Shown piece after piece: positions 46,895 to 55,975 of a stretch of 64,000 nucleotides of DNA (its first letter is position 1; each line of letters opens with the position of its first letter). The position numbers were made by a program, and so were the translations under genes. The DNA comes from Microtetraspora malaysiensis. GTDB taxonomy: Bacteria; Actinomycetota; Actinomycetes; Streptosporangiales; Streptosporangiaceae. Below the pieces are notes generated by a model. The model worked only from the letters and a program-made list of their open reading frames with translations. It was not told where the DNA came from and did no database searches. Location of the stretch: contig NZ_BBYJ01000013.1 of NCBI RefSeq assembly GCF_001528665.1, forward strand, positions 1-64,000. The letters run 5' to 3'.

Positions 46895-49800
46895 CGGGGC
46901 TCCTCCATGTCGGCCAGGAGCAGGGCCTCTATCTGCGTGGCGTAGTCCGCGAGCCTCCGACGTTCGAACAGCAGGCGCACGGGCACGCGCAGGCCGAGGG
47001 CGTCGCTCAGCCGGGCCGCCGCGAGGGCGGCGGTGGCGGAGTGGCCGCCGAGGGCGAAGAAGTCGTCGTGCGCGCCAAGGTCGGAACGGCTCAGCACGGC
47101 GGCCCACACGTCGGCGACCAGCAGTTCGGCGTCGGTGCTCGGCGGCACCCGCGGGACGTCGTCGCCGGGCTCGGGCAGCGCGGTCCGGTCCACCTTGCCG
47201 GAGGCGGTGAGCGGCAGGGCGTCCAGGAGCATCCAGCGGCGGGGAATCATGTAGTCCGGGAGCCGGGAGCTCAGGCGCCGCTCCAGCTCGCCCGTGTCGG
47301 TCCCCGCCGGCGCCGCGAGATAGCCGACCAGGTGGTCGCCGCCGTGCACGATCACGGCCGCGTCGGCGACGCTCTCCCGGAGCGCGGCCTCGATCTCGCC
47401 GAGCTCGATCCGGTGGCCGCGCACCTTGACCTGGTGGTCGCGGCGGCCGAGGAAGCCGAGCGTGCCGTCCGGCCGCCAGCGGGCCAGGTCACCGGTACGG
47501 TACCGGCGCCCGCCCAGCGGGTCCTCGGTGAAGGCGGCGGCGGTCAGCTCGGGCCGCCCCCGGTACCCCATCGCCACGCCCACGCCGCCGATCCACAGCT
47601 CACCGACGGTTCCGGCGGGCAGCATGCGGCCCGCCCGGTCGAGCACGTAGGCGCGCTCCCCCGCCAGCGGCGTGCCGATCGACACCGGGTCGCCGACCGG
47701 GGCCGTCACCTGGATCATCGTGGAGTAGATCGTGGTCTCGGTGGGGCCATAGGCGTTCCACAGCTCGGCCACCCGCTCCAGCAGGTCGCCGGCGAGGGGC
47801 GCGTCGAGCACCTCGCCGATGCTGACCACGCGCACGTTCCCGCCACGCCAGCCGGAGGCGACCAGCATGCGCAGGCTCGTCGGGGTGGCCGTCATCAGGG
47901 TGACCCCCGCCTCCTCGATCCGCCGAGCGACGGCCCGCCCGTCGAGCGCGTCGTCGCGGCCGAGCAGCTCCAGCCGCAGGCCGTGGCACAGGCTCACCCA
48001 CAGGTCGAAGCCGAACACGTCGAACGAGAACGGCGTCAGCCCGAGCATGACGTCGTCGGACCGGACCCCGGGGGCGATCGTCATCGAGGCGACGAACGCC
48101 GCGAGGTTGGCGTGCGTGACCTCGACTCCCTTGGGCCTGCCGGTGGAGCCGGAGGTGTAGAGGACGTAGGCCACGCCGTCGGGTTCCACCGCCGCGAGGT
48201 CGGCCGGATCCACCCGGCCCGGTACGGCTTGCGCCGGCGACAGCCCGGCGAGGTCGACGACGGCGGCGTCCAGCCGCTCGGCCGCCGCCAGCGCCTCGCC
48301 CGCCGCGACGATCACCTTGATGCCGGCGTCCTCGACCTGGTCCCGGAGCCGCTGGGACGGGTGGCCGGGGTCGAGCGGGACGTAGGCGGCGCCGGCGAGC
48401 AGCACGCCCAGCAGCGCCGCCGGGAGGTACCGGTCGCGGGGCAGGCAGACGCCGACGCAGGTCCCCGCGGCGGCCGGGCCGAGCGCCGTCGCCACCCGTC
48501 GCGCCCAGTCGGCGAGCTCGCCGTAGGTGAGGGCGCCCTCGGCGTCGACGACCGCCGGTGCGTGCGGGCGCCGTACGGCCTGCTCCAGCGCGGCGTCCAC
48601 CACGGTGCGCGGCGCGTCGTCGGGCAGCGGCACACCGGTTCCGGCGGCCAGCAGTTCCGCCCGCTCCTCGGCGCCGACGACCTCGAACGCCGACAGCGGC
48701 CGATCGGGGTGGGCCAGGGCGTCCTCCAGCAGCCGGACCAGGCGCTCGGTGAGGACCTCGGCGCCGGGCCGGTCCAGGCACTCCACGTCCCACTCGACCT
48801 GAAGCTGGAGCCCGGTGGCGGTGTCGTTGACGTAGACGATCAGCGGCGCCTGAGCGCTGCCGGCGTCCAGCTCGCCGATCAGGTCCACGCCCACGCCCTC
48901 GCGCTCCAGGGAGAGCGGCACCTCCGACGGCTGGATCGACAGCGTGACCGGCGTCAGCACCGCGCCGGGCGGGCGCTCCACGCCACTGACCTCGGTCCGC
49001 TCCGCCCCCGGCAGCGCGTGGTGGTCCACCGCGCGGACGGTAACGGCCCCGGCGTGCCGTACGGCCTCGCGCAGGGACAGCCCGTCCTCCAGGCGCAGCC
49101 GCACCGGGACCACGTCGACCAGCATGCCGACCACGGACTCCAGCCCGGGGTCGGCGCGATCCGCCACGGCCGCGCCGAGGACGACGTCCCGCCGATCGGT
49201 CAGCCCGGCGACCAGCATGCCGAGCACGGTCAGGTAGACGGCGAACGGGGTCGCGCCGCAGTCAGCCGCCAGCTCGGCGACCCGGGCGGCCGTCGACGGG
49301 TCCATCCCGCGTACCAGCCGCTCACCGTTCAGGCGGCTGAGGCCGTCGTCCGTACGGGGCAGCAGCTCGTACGGCGGGACGGCGCCGGCGAGCTCCTCGG
49401 CCCAGAAGGCCCGCAGGGCCTCGGTGTCCAGGGTGGTCGCCTGCTCGCGCAGCGCGACGTCGCCGAGCTGAAACCGCGGTTCCGGCAACCGGATGTCGCC
49501 GCCGTGGGCGAGCCCGTCGAGAAGCTCCTCCATGACGACCCCCAGCGACCAGCCGTCGAACGCGGTGTGGTCGGTGAGGAGCACCAGCTCCGCGCTGTCC
49601 GGCCCGGACCACAGCAGGGTGGCCCGCAGCAGCGGCGACTCCTCGGCGATGTCGAAGCCATGGGCGACCGCGGCCCGCCGCAGCTCGTCCGCCTCGTCCT
49701 CCGAAGCCGGGCGGTGCTCGTCGAACGGCACGGGCAGCGGCGGCCGGACCGCCGCCGTAACGCCGTCCACCACGACGGTACGGAGCGCCTCGTGGCGGCG

Positions 49801-51735
49801 CACGATCGCGTCCAGGGTGGCCCGCACCGGCTCGGCCGACGTGAGGCCGCGCAGCCCGAGCCGGAACGCGATCGCGGTGGCGCCCAGGTTCTGGCTGACC
49901 TCACGCATCAGGTGCATGCCGTGGTGGCCGGGGGTCAGCGGATAGCTGCTGCGGCCCGCGTGCCGGGTCAGCGGGGTCGTCGCGGTGGGCGCGGCGCCGG
50001 CGAGGTACGACGCCAGCTCGGCGACGGTGGGCCGGGCCAGGAACGTCGTCAGCGCCACGTGGACGCCGAGCGTGTGCTCGATCCTGGCGCAGATCTTGGC
50101 GGCGGCCAGGGAGTGCCCGCCGAGGTCGAGGAAGTGGTCGTGGACGCCGACCCGTTCGACGCCGAGCACCTCGGCGGTGATGGCGGCGAGCCGCTCCTCG
50201 GTCTCGTCCCGGGGGGCGACGTACTCGGCCGCGGAGCCGCCCCCGTCGGCGGACGAGGCCGGCGCGGTGAAGAAGGTCACCGCGGGCAGCCGGGAACGGT
50301 CGGCCTTCCCCGTGGGACCCACCGGGATCGCGTCCAGGAACACGAACCTGGAGGGGATCATGTAGTCGGGCAGCCATTCGCGCAGCCAGGAGCGCAACCG
50401 CCCGTCGTCGAGGCCCGGGCCGGACGGCTCGATGTAGGCGACCAGCCGCCGGGTCCCCTCCTCGTCGTTGGGGGCGAGCACGACGGCGTGGTTCACCAGC
50501 GGGTGACGCGCCAGCCTGCCCTGCACCTCGCCCAGTTCGACGCGGAAGCCCGCGACCTTCACCTGGTCGTCGATCCGGCCTTCGTAGAAGTAGACGCCGT
50601 TCTCCCTGCGGACCAGGTCGCCGGTGCGGTAGTGGCGCACGCCGTCGGCGTCGGTCACGAACCGCTCGGCGGTCAGCTCGGGCCGGTCCAGGTAGCCTCG
50701 GCCGACCAGCGGGCCGGCCACCCAGAGCTCGCCGAGCGCGCCGTCGTCGAGCACCTCGCCGTCGCCGCCGCGCACCGACAGCTGCGACCAGGCGTAGGGC
50801 GTGCCGATCGGCGGCTCGCCGGTCTCGTCTCTGGAGATCTCGGACGCGCAGCAGTGCACGGTGCACTCGGTCGGCCCGTACAGGTTGACCATGCGCCGCA
50901 CGCCGGGGTTGGCGAAGACGCGGTCGGCCAGCGCGCGGCTCACCGGTTCGCCGCTGGAGAGCACCGTGCGCACGTTCGGGGGCAGCGGCTCCCGCAGCAT
51001 CGCGGTCAGCGCCGAGGCCGCCGCGCTGATCATCGTGACCTCGCCCTTGGCGGGCAGGGTGTGCAGGGCGAGGGGGTTCTCGGCCATGATCACCGTGCCG
51101 CCGAACAGCAGGGGGAGATAGAGCTGGGGAACGGACGGATCGAAGCAGACCGAGGTCGAGGCGAGGAATCCGGCCAGTTCTTCGGCGGTGAAGTAGTCGG
51201 CGTCCCAGCGCAGCAGCGTCATCACGTTGCTGTGTTCGATCGACACGCCCTTGGGCCGGCCGGTCGATCCGGAGGTGTACATGATGTACGCCAGGTCGGC
51301 CGGGTCGCTCGGCAGGTCCGGATCGTGGTCGGGGCGCCGGCCGACGGTCTCCACCAGGACGAGGCCGCGCTCCGGCAGCCGCTCCGACAGCGCGGCCGAG
51401 GTCACCGTGTGCGACACCCCGGCGTCCTCGATGATGAACTCCACGCGGTCGGCCGGGTAGGTCGGGTCGAGCGGCACGTAGGCGGCGCCGGTCTTCCAGA
51501 CAGCCAGAAGCGCCGCGATCAGCCTCTCATCGCGGTCCAGGCACACGCCGACGGTCGACCCTCGCCCCACTCCCCGGGCGATGAGCTCGTGGGCGATCCG
51601 GTTGGCCTGGGCGTTCAGGTCGGTGTAGACCGTCCGGGTCGTCCCGGCGATGATCGCTGTTCGGCCTGGAGTTCGTCTTACCTGCTGTTCAAAGGCCTTG
51701 TGGACCGGTTCGAGCAGGTCAAGCTTGCCAACCAC
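46891..51735 (-). CDS. NRPS C: dimodular A-T-C-A-T synthetase
   Basis: 1614 residues from GTG 51735, with GAGGAG 8 bases upstream; an in-frame extension to 51810 lacks a ribosome site. Domains: A1 (about 10-500, MYTSGSTGRPKG; manual code D-P-P-S-L-S-L-V-H-K, unassigned), T1 (GGHSLA, Ser542), C (about 600-1020), A2 (about 1040-1525; D-V-F-T-V-I-A-I-Y-K, weakly like aromatic codes), T2 (GGHSAT, Ser1566). The condensation motif reads D722-H-T-A-F-D-G, so the first His of HHxxxDG is Asp while the catalytic second His remains. It starts the locus 2 chain and has no leading C domain and no epimerase. Confidence 0.95.
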   Translation of the reverse strand: MVGKLDLLEPVHKAFEQQVRRTPGRTAIIAGTTRTVYTDLNAQANRIAHELIARGVGRGSTVGVCLDRDERLIAALLAVWKTGAAYVPLDPTYPADRVEFIIEDAGVSHTVTSAALSERLPERGLVLVETVGRRPDHDPDLPSDPADLAYIMYTSGSTGRPKGVSIEHSNVMTLLRWDADYFTAEELAGFLASTSVCFDPSVPQLYLPLLFGGTVIMAENPLALHTLPAKGEVTMISAAASALTAMLREPLPPNVRTVLSSGEPVSRALADRVFANPGVRRMVNLYGPTECTVHCCASEISRDETGEPPIGTPYAWSQLSVRGGDGEVLDDGALGELWVAGPLVGRGYLDRPELTAERFVTDADGVRHYRTGDLVRRENGVYFYEGRIDDQVKVAGFRVELGEVQGRLARHPLVNHAVVLAPNDEEGTRRLVAYIEPSGPGLDDGRLRSWLREWLPDYMIPSRFVFLDAIPVGPTGKADRSRLPAVTFFTAPASSADGGGSAAEYVAPRDETEERLAAITAEVLGVERVGVHDHFLDLGGHSLAAAKICARIEHTLGVHVALTTFLARPTVAELASYLAGAAPTATTPLTRHAGRSSYPLTPGHHGMHLMREVSQNLGATAIAFRLGLRGLTSAEPVRATLDAIVRRHEALRTVVVDGVTAAVRPPLPVPFDEHRPASEDEADELRRAAVAHGFDIAEESPLLRATLLWSGPDSAELVLLTDHTAFDGWSLGVVMEELLDGLAHGGDIRLPEPRFQLGDVALREQATTLDTEALRAFWAEELAGAVPPYELLPRTDDGLSRLNGERLVRGMDPSTAARVAELAADCGATPFAVYLTVLGMLVAGLTDRRDVVLGAAVADRADPGLESVVGMLVDVVPVRLRLEDGLSLREAVRHAGAVTVRAVDHHALPGAERTEVSGVERPPGAVLTPVTLSIQPSEVPLSLEREGVGVDLIGELDAGSAQAPLIVYVNDTATGLQLQVEWDVECLDRPGAEVLTERLVRLLEDALAHPDRPLSAFEVVGAEERAELLAAGTGVPLPDDAPRTVVDAALEQAVRRPHAPAVVDAEGALTYGELADWARRVATALGPAAAGTCVGVCLPRDRYLPAALLGVLLAGAAYVPLDPGHPSQRLRDQVEDAGIKVIVAAGEALAAAERLDAAVVDLAGLSPAQAVPGRVDPADLAAVEPDGVAYVLYTSGSTGRPKGVEVTHANLAAFVASMTIAPGVRSDDVMLGLTPFSFDVFGFDLWVSLCHGLRLELLGRDDALDGRAVARRIEEAGVTLMTATPTSLRMLVASGWRGGNVRVVSIGEVLDAPLAGDLLERVAELWNAYGPTETTIYSTMIQVTAPVGDPVSIGTPLAGERAYVLDRAGRMLPAGTVGELWIGGVGVAMGYRGRPELTAAAFTEDPLGGRRYRTGDLARWRPDGTLGFLGRRDHQVKVRGHRIELGEIEAALRESVADAAVIVHGGDHLVGYLAAPAGTDTGELERRLSSRLPDYMIPRRWMLLDALPLTASGKVDRTALPEPGDDVPRVPPSTDAELLVADVWAAVLSRSDLGAHDDFFALGGHSATAALAAARLSDALGLRVPVRLLFERRRLADYATQIEALLLADMEEPR

Positions 51736-52609
51736 CTGGGGGTCTCCTCGCGATGTCCATAAAGGAGGCTTAAGTCGACGAGGGCAAGGGTGGCAAACGC
51801 GACTGCCCAAGAGCGAGCAAAAATGGTTTTGTTACCTGAATGTATCTATTCGGACATGGTGCCCGATAAACCAGATTTCCGTCTAGTGGGACGGCCGACG
51901 CCGTGGGTTGTAGTGACGAGAAAGCGTTCCACGACCTCCACGGTCATCCGGAAATCGATTAACTGTCCTGAAGAAAATCGCTACGGCCCGTAGGGGATTA
52001 TCAGGCGCGCACTGTCCGCTATGGGATCGTCTCCCCCACGGCACGGCGGACCCCCCTCACGGAACACCCGCAGAGCACGTCGGCAGGCCGCCGCCGCACC
52101 ACGGGAGACCACCCGAGCAGGCCCCGGCACGCCTCGCCGCCTCCGGCGAGCACCGCCTTTTCGTCGTCGGCGAAATGACGCGCCCGAGTCAGCCGCAGGT
52201 CAAATATGGAGTGATATACCGACGCTATACAGCGAAATGATATTGTTTTGTGACTTCAATTCAGCAATGGCGATACCCGGGTCGGCGCGGTCGCGGCATG
52301 CCGTCCATATCCCGGCGTAGACCTTGTCGCGGGCGGCATTCCTTTCCGGCAGCCGGCCGGGCACCCCAGGCCTCGCCTCAGCGATTCATTGACATGGCGA
52401 ATTGACTGCCACCCGCCATAGGCTCACCTTGACGATCACCTAATGATCGCCACGTTCGCCGCTCGAATTGACCGTCCACCTTGACCAGGAGCGTTGAATT
52501 CCGCGTTGGCCGGCGGGCGCCGAACCACTGTCGGCCCCCGGCGGACCTCCACTGGACATGGGCCTGCTCACCCGAGACGGACATGTGCGGGACCGCGCCT
52601 GTCCGGCTC
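51736..52609. other. 874-bp intergenic region upstream of NRPS C
   Basis: No gene recognised. The stretches at 51810-51990 and 52200-52290 are clearly AT-richer than the surroundings and probably contain the promoter of the NRPS C-D operon. The middle (52020-52190) is GC-rich with short overlapping frames only. Confidence 0.45.
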
Positions 52610-53914
52610 TCAGCAGGACGGCTCGTTCTCGGTCAGATTCTCGAGGCGGGCGGCCAGATAGGCCCGTTCCACGGCGTTCTCAGTGAGAAGCAGGGCTTCC
52701 TCGTAGGCCACGCGGGCTTCCCCGAAGCGGCCGAGACGAGCCAGGAACGCGCCGCGAGCGGAGGCGGCATAGGCATACCCGGCGAGCTGCGGCTCGGCGA
52801 CCAGCGCGTCGAGCGCGGCCAGGCCGGCGGCGGGGCCGATGGCGAACCCCACGGCGACCGCGCGGTTGAGCGCGACCACGGGAGAGGGCCACAGCCGCAC
52901 CAGCAGGTCGTACAGCGCCACGATCTCGGCCCAGTCGGTGTCCTGCCAGGCGGGCGCCTCGGCGTGGACGGCCGCGATGGCGGCCATCAGGGCGAAGCGG
53001 CCCGGTGGCCGGTGCCGCAGGGCGTGCCTGACCAGTGCGACGCCCTCGTCGATGGCGCGCCGGTCCCACCGGGATCTTTCCTGTTCGGGCAAGGGGAGCA
53101 GGCGTCCGTTCGCGTCCATCCGAGTGTCACGGCGGGCGTCGGTGAGCAGGATGAGCGCCAGCAGGCCCGCGACGCCCGCGTCGTCGGGCAGGAGCGTCCG
53201 CAGCAGGCGGGCCAGTTCGAGCGAGCGCTCGACCAGGTCACCGCGGATCAGCTCCGCCCCCGCGGGAGCGGTGTGCCCGGTGGTGAACAGCAGGTGCACG
53301 ACCGTGAGGACGGCGTCCACGCGAGCCGGCAGCTCGTCCGTCGCCGGTACCCGGTAGGGGATGGCGGCTGTGGCGATCTTCTTCTTGGCCCGGGTGATCC
53401 GCGCCGCCATCGTGGCCTCGCCGACCAGGAAGGCGCGCGCCACCTCGGCCGTACTGAGCCCGCACAGCAACCGCAGCGTGAGCGCCACCTGCGCCTCGAC
53501 GGACAGCGCAGGGTGGCAGCAGGTGAAGATCAACCGCAGCCGGTCATCAGGGATGTCCGGGGCATCACCGTCTCCGGGCCCCGGCTCGATCTGCTCCATG
53601 AGCAGGTACGGCAGGCGGCGGCGCATCGTCGCCTCCCTGCGCAGCAGTTCGAGTGCTCGCCGCCGGGCGACCGTGGTCAGCCATGCCCCGGGCTTGGCCG
53701 GCACGCCACGGTCGGACCATGCGGCCAAGGCCTGCGCGTAGGCGTCCTGCACGCACTCCTCGGCCAGATCCAGGTCCCGCGTGACGCGCACCGTCGCGGC
53801 GAGGACGAAGGCCCACTCGCGTCGGTGCGCCTCGGCCACGGCGGCGGCCGAAGCACCGTCGGACCATTGGACGCCCTGGCCGGCCTCGACCCGGTCGCGC
53901 CCGGCGGCGTCCAT
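52610..53914 (-). CDS. ECF sigma factor with C-terminal TPR-like extension (ECF42-like)
   Basis: 434 residues from ATG 53914, overlapping the YCII stop by one base (GTG 53917 is the alternative). Sigma region 2 (EWAFVLAATVRVTRDLDLAE then ECVQDAYAQALAAW), region 4 (LTLRLLCGLSTAEVARAFLV) and a long C-terminal helical-repeat extension (about 190-430: LARLLRTLLPDDAGVAGLLA, then ALNRAVAVGFAIGP). This size and the DGPF/YCII partner gene define the ECF42 group, where the extension replaces a classical anti-sigma factor. Target genes unknown. Confidence 0.92.
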   Translation of the reverse strand: MDAAGRDRVEAGQGVQWSDGASAAAVAEAHRREWAFVLAATVRVTRDLDLAEECVQDAYAQALAAWSDRGVPAKPGAWLTTVARRRALELLRREATMRRRLPYLLMEQIEPGPGDGDAPDIPDDRLRLIFTCCHPALSVEAQVALTLRLLCGLSTAEVARAFLVGEATMAARITRAKKKIATAAIPYRVPATDELPARVDAVLTVVHLLFTTGHTAPAGAELIRGDLVERSLELARLLRTLLPDDAGVAGLLALILLTDARRDTRMDANGRLLPLPEQERSRWDRRAIDEGVALVRHALRHRPPGRFALMAAIAAVHAEAPAWQDTDWAEIVALYDLLVRLWPSPVVALNRAVAVGFAIGPAAGLAALDALVAEPQLAGYAYAASARGAFLARLGRFGEARVAYEEALLLTENAVERAYLAARLENLTENEPSC

Positions 53915-54261
53915 CACTCGAACACTCGGATGGGTCGCACTTCGACCCCGCCGAAAGGCGCCGGCACACGCTTGGCCACGGCCAGCGCCTCGTCCAGGTG
54001 CGCGACCTCGACCAGGTAGTAGCCGGCCAGAACCTCCTTGGTCTCGGCGAACGCGCCGTCGGTGACGATGAACCCGCCGGCGGAGTCCGGCCGGATCGAG
54101 GTCGCGGTGTCCGCCCCCTGAAGAGCGTTACCGCCGCGGATGACGGCGCCGTCGGCGGCGCAGAACTCCTCGTGCGCCTTCATCAGGCGCTCGAACTCCT
54201 CCGGGTTCGCCGCTGACCGTACGGCCTCGTCGTCGTAGATCAGCACCAGATACTGCGGCAT
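53914..54261 (-). CDS. YCII/DGPF-domain protein, partner of the ECF sigma factor
   Basis: 115 residues. MPQYLVLIYDDEAVRSA, FERLMKAHEEFCA and GYYLVEVAHLDEALAVAKRV are typical of the YCII-related DGPF family. The gene directly precedes and overlaps the ECF sigma gene, the conserved arrangement for the ECF42 group. Its function is not established; in many genomes it is thought to be a target of, or sensor for, the sigma factor. Confidence 0.92.
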   Translation of the reverse strand: MPQYLVLIYDDEAVRSAANPEEFERLMKAHEEFCAADGAVIRGGNALQGADTATSIRPDSAGGFIVTDGAFAETKEVLAGYYLVEVAHLDEALAVAKRVPAPFGGVEVRPIRVFE

Positions 54262-54490
54262 GACGCTTCCTTCCTTCGACCATGGACCCGATGCCGGGCC
54301 CTCATCAGTCCGATGGATGACAACCGCCGAAATCGACAGCCGGCCGAAACGCGCCCGTCATCACGTGGCCGACCTCCTGAGGTCACGTCCACACAGCTGG
54401 TGTACGAGTTGCCGCCTTGTGATCCGTCTCTGGTTAAGCAGCGAGGGCTTCCGGCAGGTGCTCCTGGCTCAGTATGCCGCCGGGGATCAC

Positions 54491-54519
54491 GCCTGGCCTG
54501 GCCTTGGGCCAGGCCAGGC
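54491..54519. terminator. 13-bp-stem hairpin
   Basis: GCCTGGCCTGGCC and its exact complement flank a 3-base loop (TTG). No U-run; terminator or RNA-processing structure. Confidence 0.4.
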
Positions 54520-54640
54520 CATGGAGCGGTGGGCTTCGGTCCACTCGTCGGCCTGCTCGGCCGGCACGGCACCCACCAGGCGGATGGGCGCGGCCCGGTC
54601 GCGGAAGACGCGACGTGCCCCGACCTTGTGCCGACCGGTG

Positions 54641-54679
54641 GGCGCATGGCCGTACCGGAAGCCGGTACGGCCATGCGCC
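54641..54679 (-). terminator. 18-bp-stem hairpin after the secreted repeat protein gene
   Basis: GGCGCATGGCCGTACCGG and its perfect complement with a 3-base loop lie 7 bases past the stop of the minus-strand gene at 54686. It is the strongest terminator candidate in the window. Confidence 0.65.
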
Positions 54680-54685
54680 GGGCGC

Positions 54686-55156
54686 CTATTCGGTAACGGT
54701 GCCGGAGACGCAGGTGAAGGCGGGCGTGGACTCAACCGCCGCCCCCGCCACCGAGGTGCCGGCCGAGGCGTCCCCCGCGCTGGTTCCGCTTTCAGACGCT
54801 CCGGATGTCGCGGGCACCGACTCGGCGGGCACCAACTCGGCGGGCATCGACTCTGCGGGCACTGCCTCGGCCGGTACTGCCTCGGCCGGTACTGCCTCGG
54901 CGGGCACCGACTCGGCGGGCGTCATCACGGCGGCGGCCGTGCCCGTGACGTCCTTGCGAACTACCTTGACCTCCTTGCCGTCCACGGTCATGACGACCTT
55001 GCCGTCCTTCTCCGCCACCGTGACGTTGCCCTTCACGCACTCGACGGACCCGGGACGCGGGGCCTCGTCGGCGTTGGCCGCGGCGGTGAGCGTGGCGGTG
55101 AGCGCCACGCCGAGGACACCGGCCGACAGCGCCAGCCGTACGCGCTTGCTGAGCAT
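54686..55156 (-). CDS. Secreted protein with Pro-Ala-Glu pentapeptide repeats
   Basis: 156 residues from ATG 55156 with AAAGGAG upstream. A signal peptide (about 1-29, LALSAGVLGVALTATLTA ending ANADE) is followed by a short domain with one Cys (VECVKGNVTVAEKDGKVVMT) and about seven PAE(S/A)V pentads. A second Cys (TPAFTCVSGTVTE) ends the protein, so a disulfide across the repeat is possible. Family not recognised. It is divergent from a two-component system, suggesting it is a target or ligand-sensing partner of that system. Confidence 0.8.
   Translation of the reverse strand: MLSKRVRLALSAGVLGVALTATLTAAANADEAPRPGSVECVKGNVTVAEKDGKVVMTVDGKEVKVVRKDVTGTAAAVMTPAESVPAEAVPAEAVPAEAVPAESMPAELVPAESVPATSGASESGTSAGDASAGTSVAGAAVESTPAFTCVSGTVTE
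54811..54928 (-). repeat. 15-bp tandem coding repeat (PAE[S/A]V)
   Basis: About seven imperfect copies of a 15-base unit (GGGCACCGACTCGGC and variants on the plus strand) encode the pentapeptide repeat of the secreted protein. Three central units are nearly identical, which points to recent expansion. Confidence 0.8.
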
Positions 55157-55229
55157 TCACATCTCCTTTGATCGTCGATCCGTCGGGATCGCCCCGTATC
55201 GGACAGGGGTGGATGCTGCCAGCCGCCAC

Positions 55230-55257
55230 CTGAAGCGAAGCTGAAGCCGGCCGAAGG
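55230..55257. promoter_or_regulatory. Direct repeats, probable response-regulator site
   Basis: CTGAAGC at 55230-55236 and 55241-55247 (11-bp period) is followed by CCGAAGG at 55251. It lies between the secreted protein gene and the response regulator. OmpR-type regulators bind such direct repeats one helical turn apart, so both divergent genes may be controlled here. Confidence 0.6.
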
Positions 55258-55300
55258 GATCTTCAGGTTCGTTTTAGGTGGACTCGTACATGCTTCAGGC

Positions 55301-55975
55301 ATGCGTGTGCTGTTGGTGGAGGACGAGCGGCGGCTGGCCGAACTCGTGAAAAGTGGTCTGGCCGGCGAGGGCTTCGCCGTCGACATCGCGCTCGACGGCG
55401 CCGAAGGACTGTGGCTCGCCACCGAGAACACCTACGACGCGATCGTTCTCGACGTGATGCTGCCGCGCATGAACGGGTACGCCGTCTGCCGCCGCCTACG
55501 CGAGGCCGGGAACTGGACGCCGATCATGATGCTGACCGCGAAGGACGGCGAGTACGACGAGGCCGAGGCGCTCGACACGGGAGCGGACGACTTCCTGTCC
55601 AAGCCGTTCTCCTACGTGGTGCTGCTCGCCCGGATGCGCGCGCTCGTACGGCGGGGCGGCAGGGAGCGGCCGGTCGCGCTCACGGTGGGCGACCTCGTGA
55701 TCGATCCGGCCGGGATGAAGTGCCGTCGCGGTGGCACCGAGATCGCGCTCACGCCCAAGGAGTTCGCCGTGCTGCACGGCCTCGCCCGGCGAGCCGGCGA
55801 GGTGGTCCCCAAGGCGGAGCTGCTCGAACAGGCCTGGGACTTCGCGTACACGGGCGACCCCAGCATCGTCGAGGTCTACATCAGCTCGCTCCGGCGGAAG
55901 ATCGACGCTCCTTTCGGCCGCTCGTCCCTGGTGACCGTGCGCGGCGCCGGCTACCGGCTGGACGGGCAGCTCTGA
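55301..55975 (+). CDS. OmpR-family response regulator
   Basis: 224 residues. Receiver domain (1-115) with acidic pocket EDE (7-9), phosphoacceptor Asp51 (AIVLDVMLP), Thr in MMLTAKD and Lys in LSKPFSY. The winged-helix DNA-binding domain (about 125-222) includes LTPKEFAVLHGLARRAGEVV and VYISSLRRKID. The next gene, its kinase, overlaps by one base (TGATG). It probably binds the CTGAAGC repeats upstream and controls itself and the divergent secreted protein. Confidence 0.93.
   Translation: MRVLLVEDERRLAELVKSGLAGEGFAVDIALDGAEGLWLATENTYDAIVLDVMLPRMNGYAVCRRLREAGNWTPIMMLTAKDGEYDEAEALDTGADDFLSKPFSYVVLLARMRALVRRGGRERPVALTVGDLVIDPAGMKCRRGGTEIALTPKEFAVLHGLARRAGEVVPKAELLEQAWDFAYTGDPSIVEVYISSLRRKIDAPFGRSSLVTVRGAGYRLDGQL

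Larger units (their letters stand above)
54262..54685. other. Intergenic region with two strong hairpins
   Basis: No credible gene; overlapping short frames disagree. It contains perfect hairpins at 54491-54519 and 54641-54679 between the YCII start and the end of the secreted repeat protein gene. Confidence 0.45.

Noticed and set aside
42924-47210. 1428-codon plus-strand ORF opposite NRPS D
   Set aside because: It is an antisense shadow of a codon-biased NRPS gene. Its translation is rich in Arg, Gly, His and Gln and has no domain signal.
47041-51762. 1573-codon plus-strand ORF opposite NRPS C
   Set aside because: Same reason: long stop-free antisense frames are expected opposite GC-biased NRPS genes.
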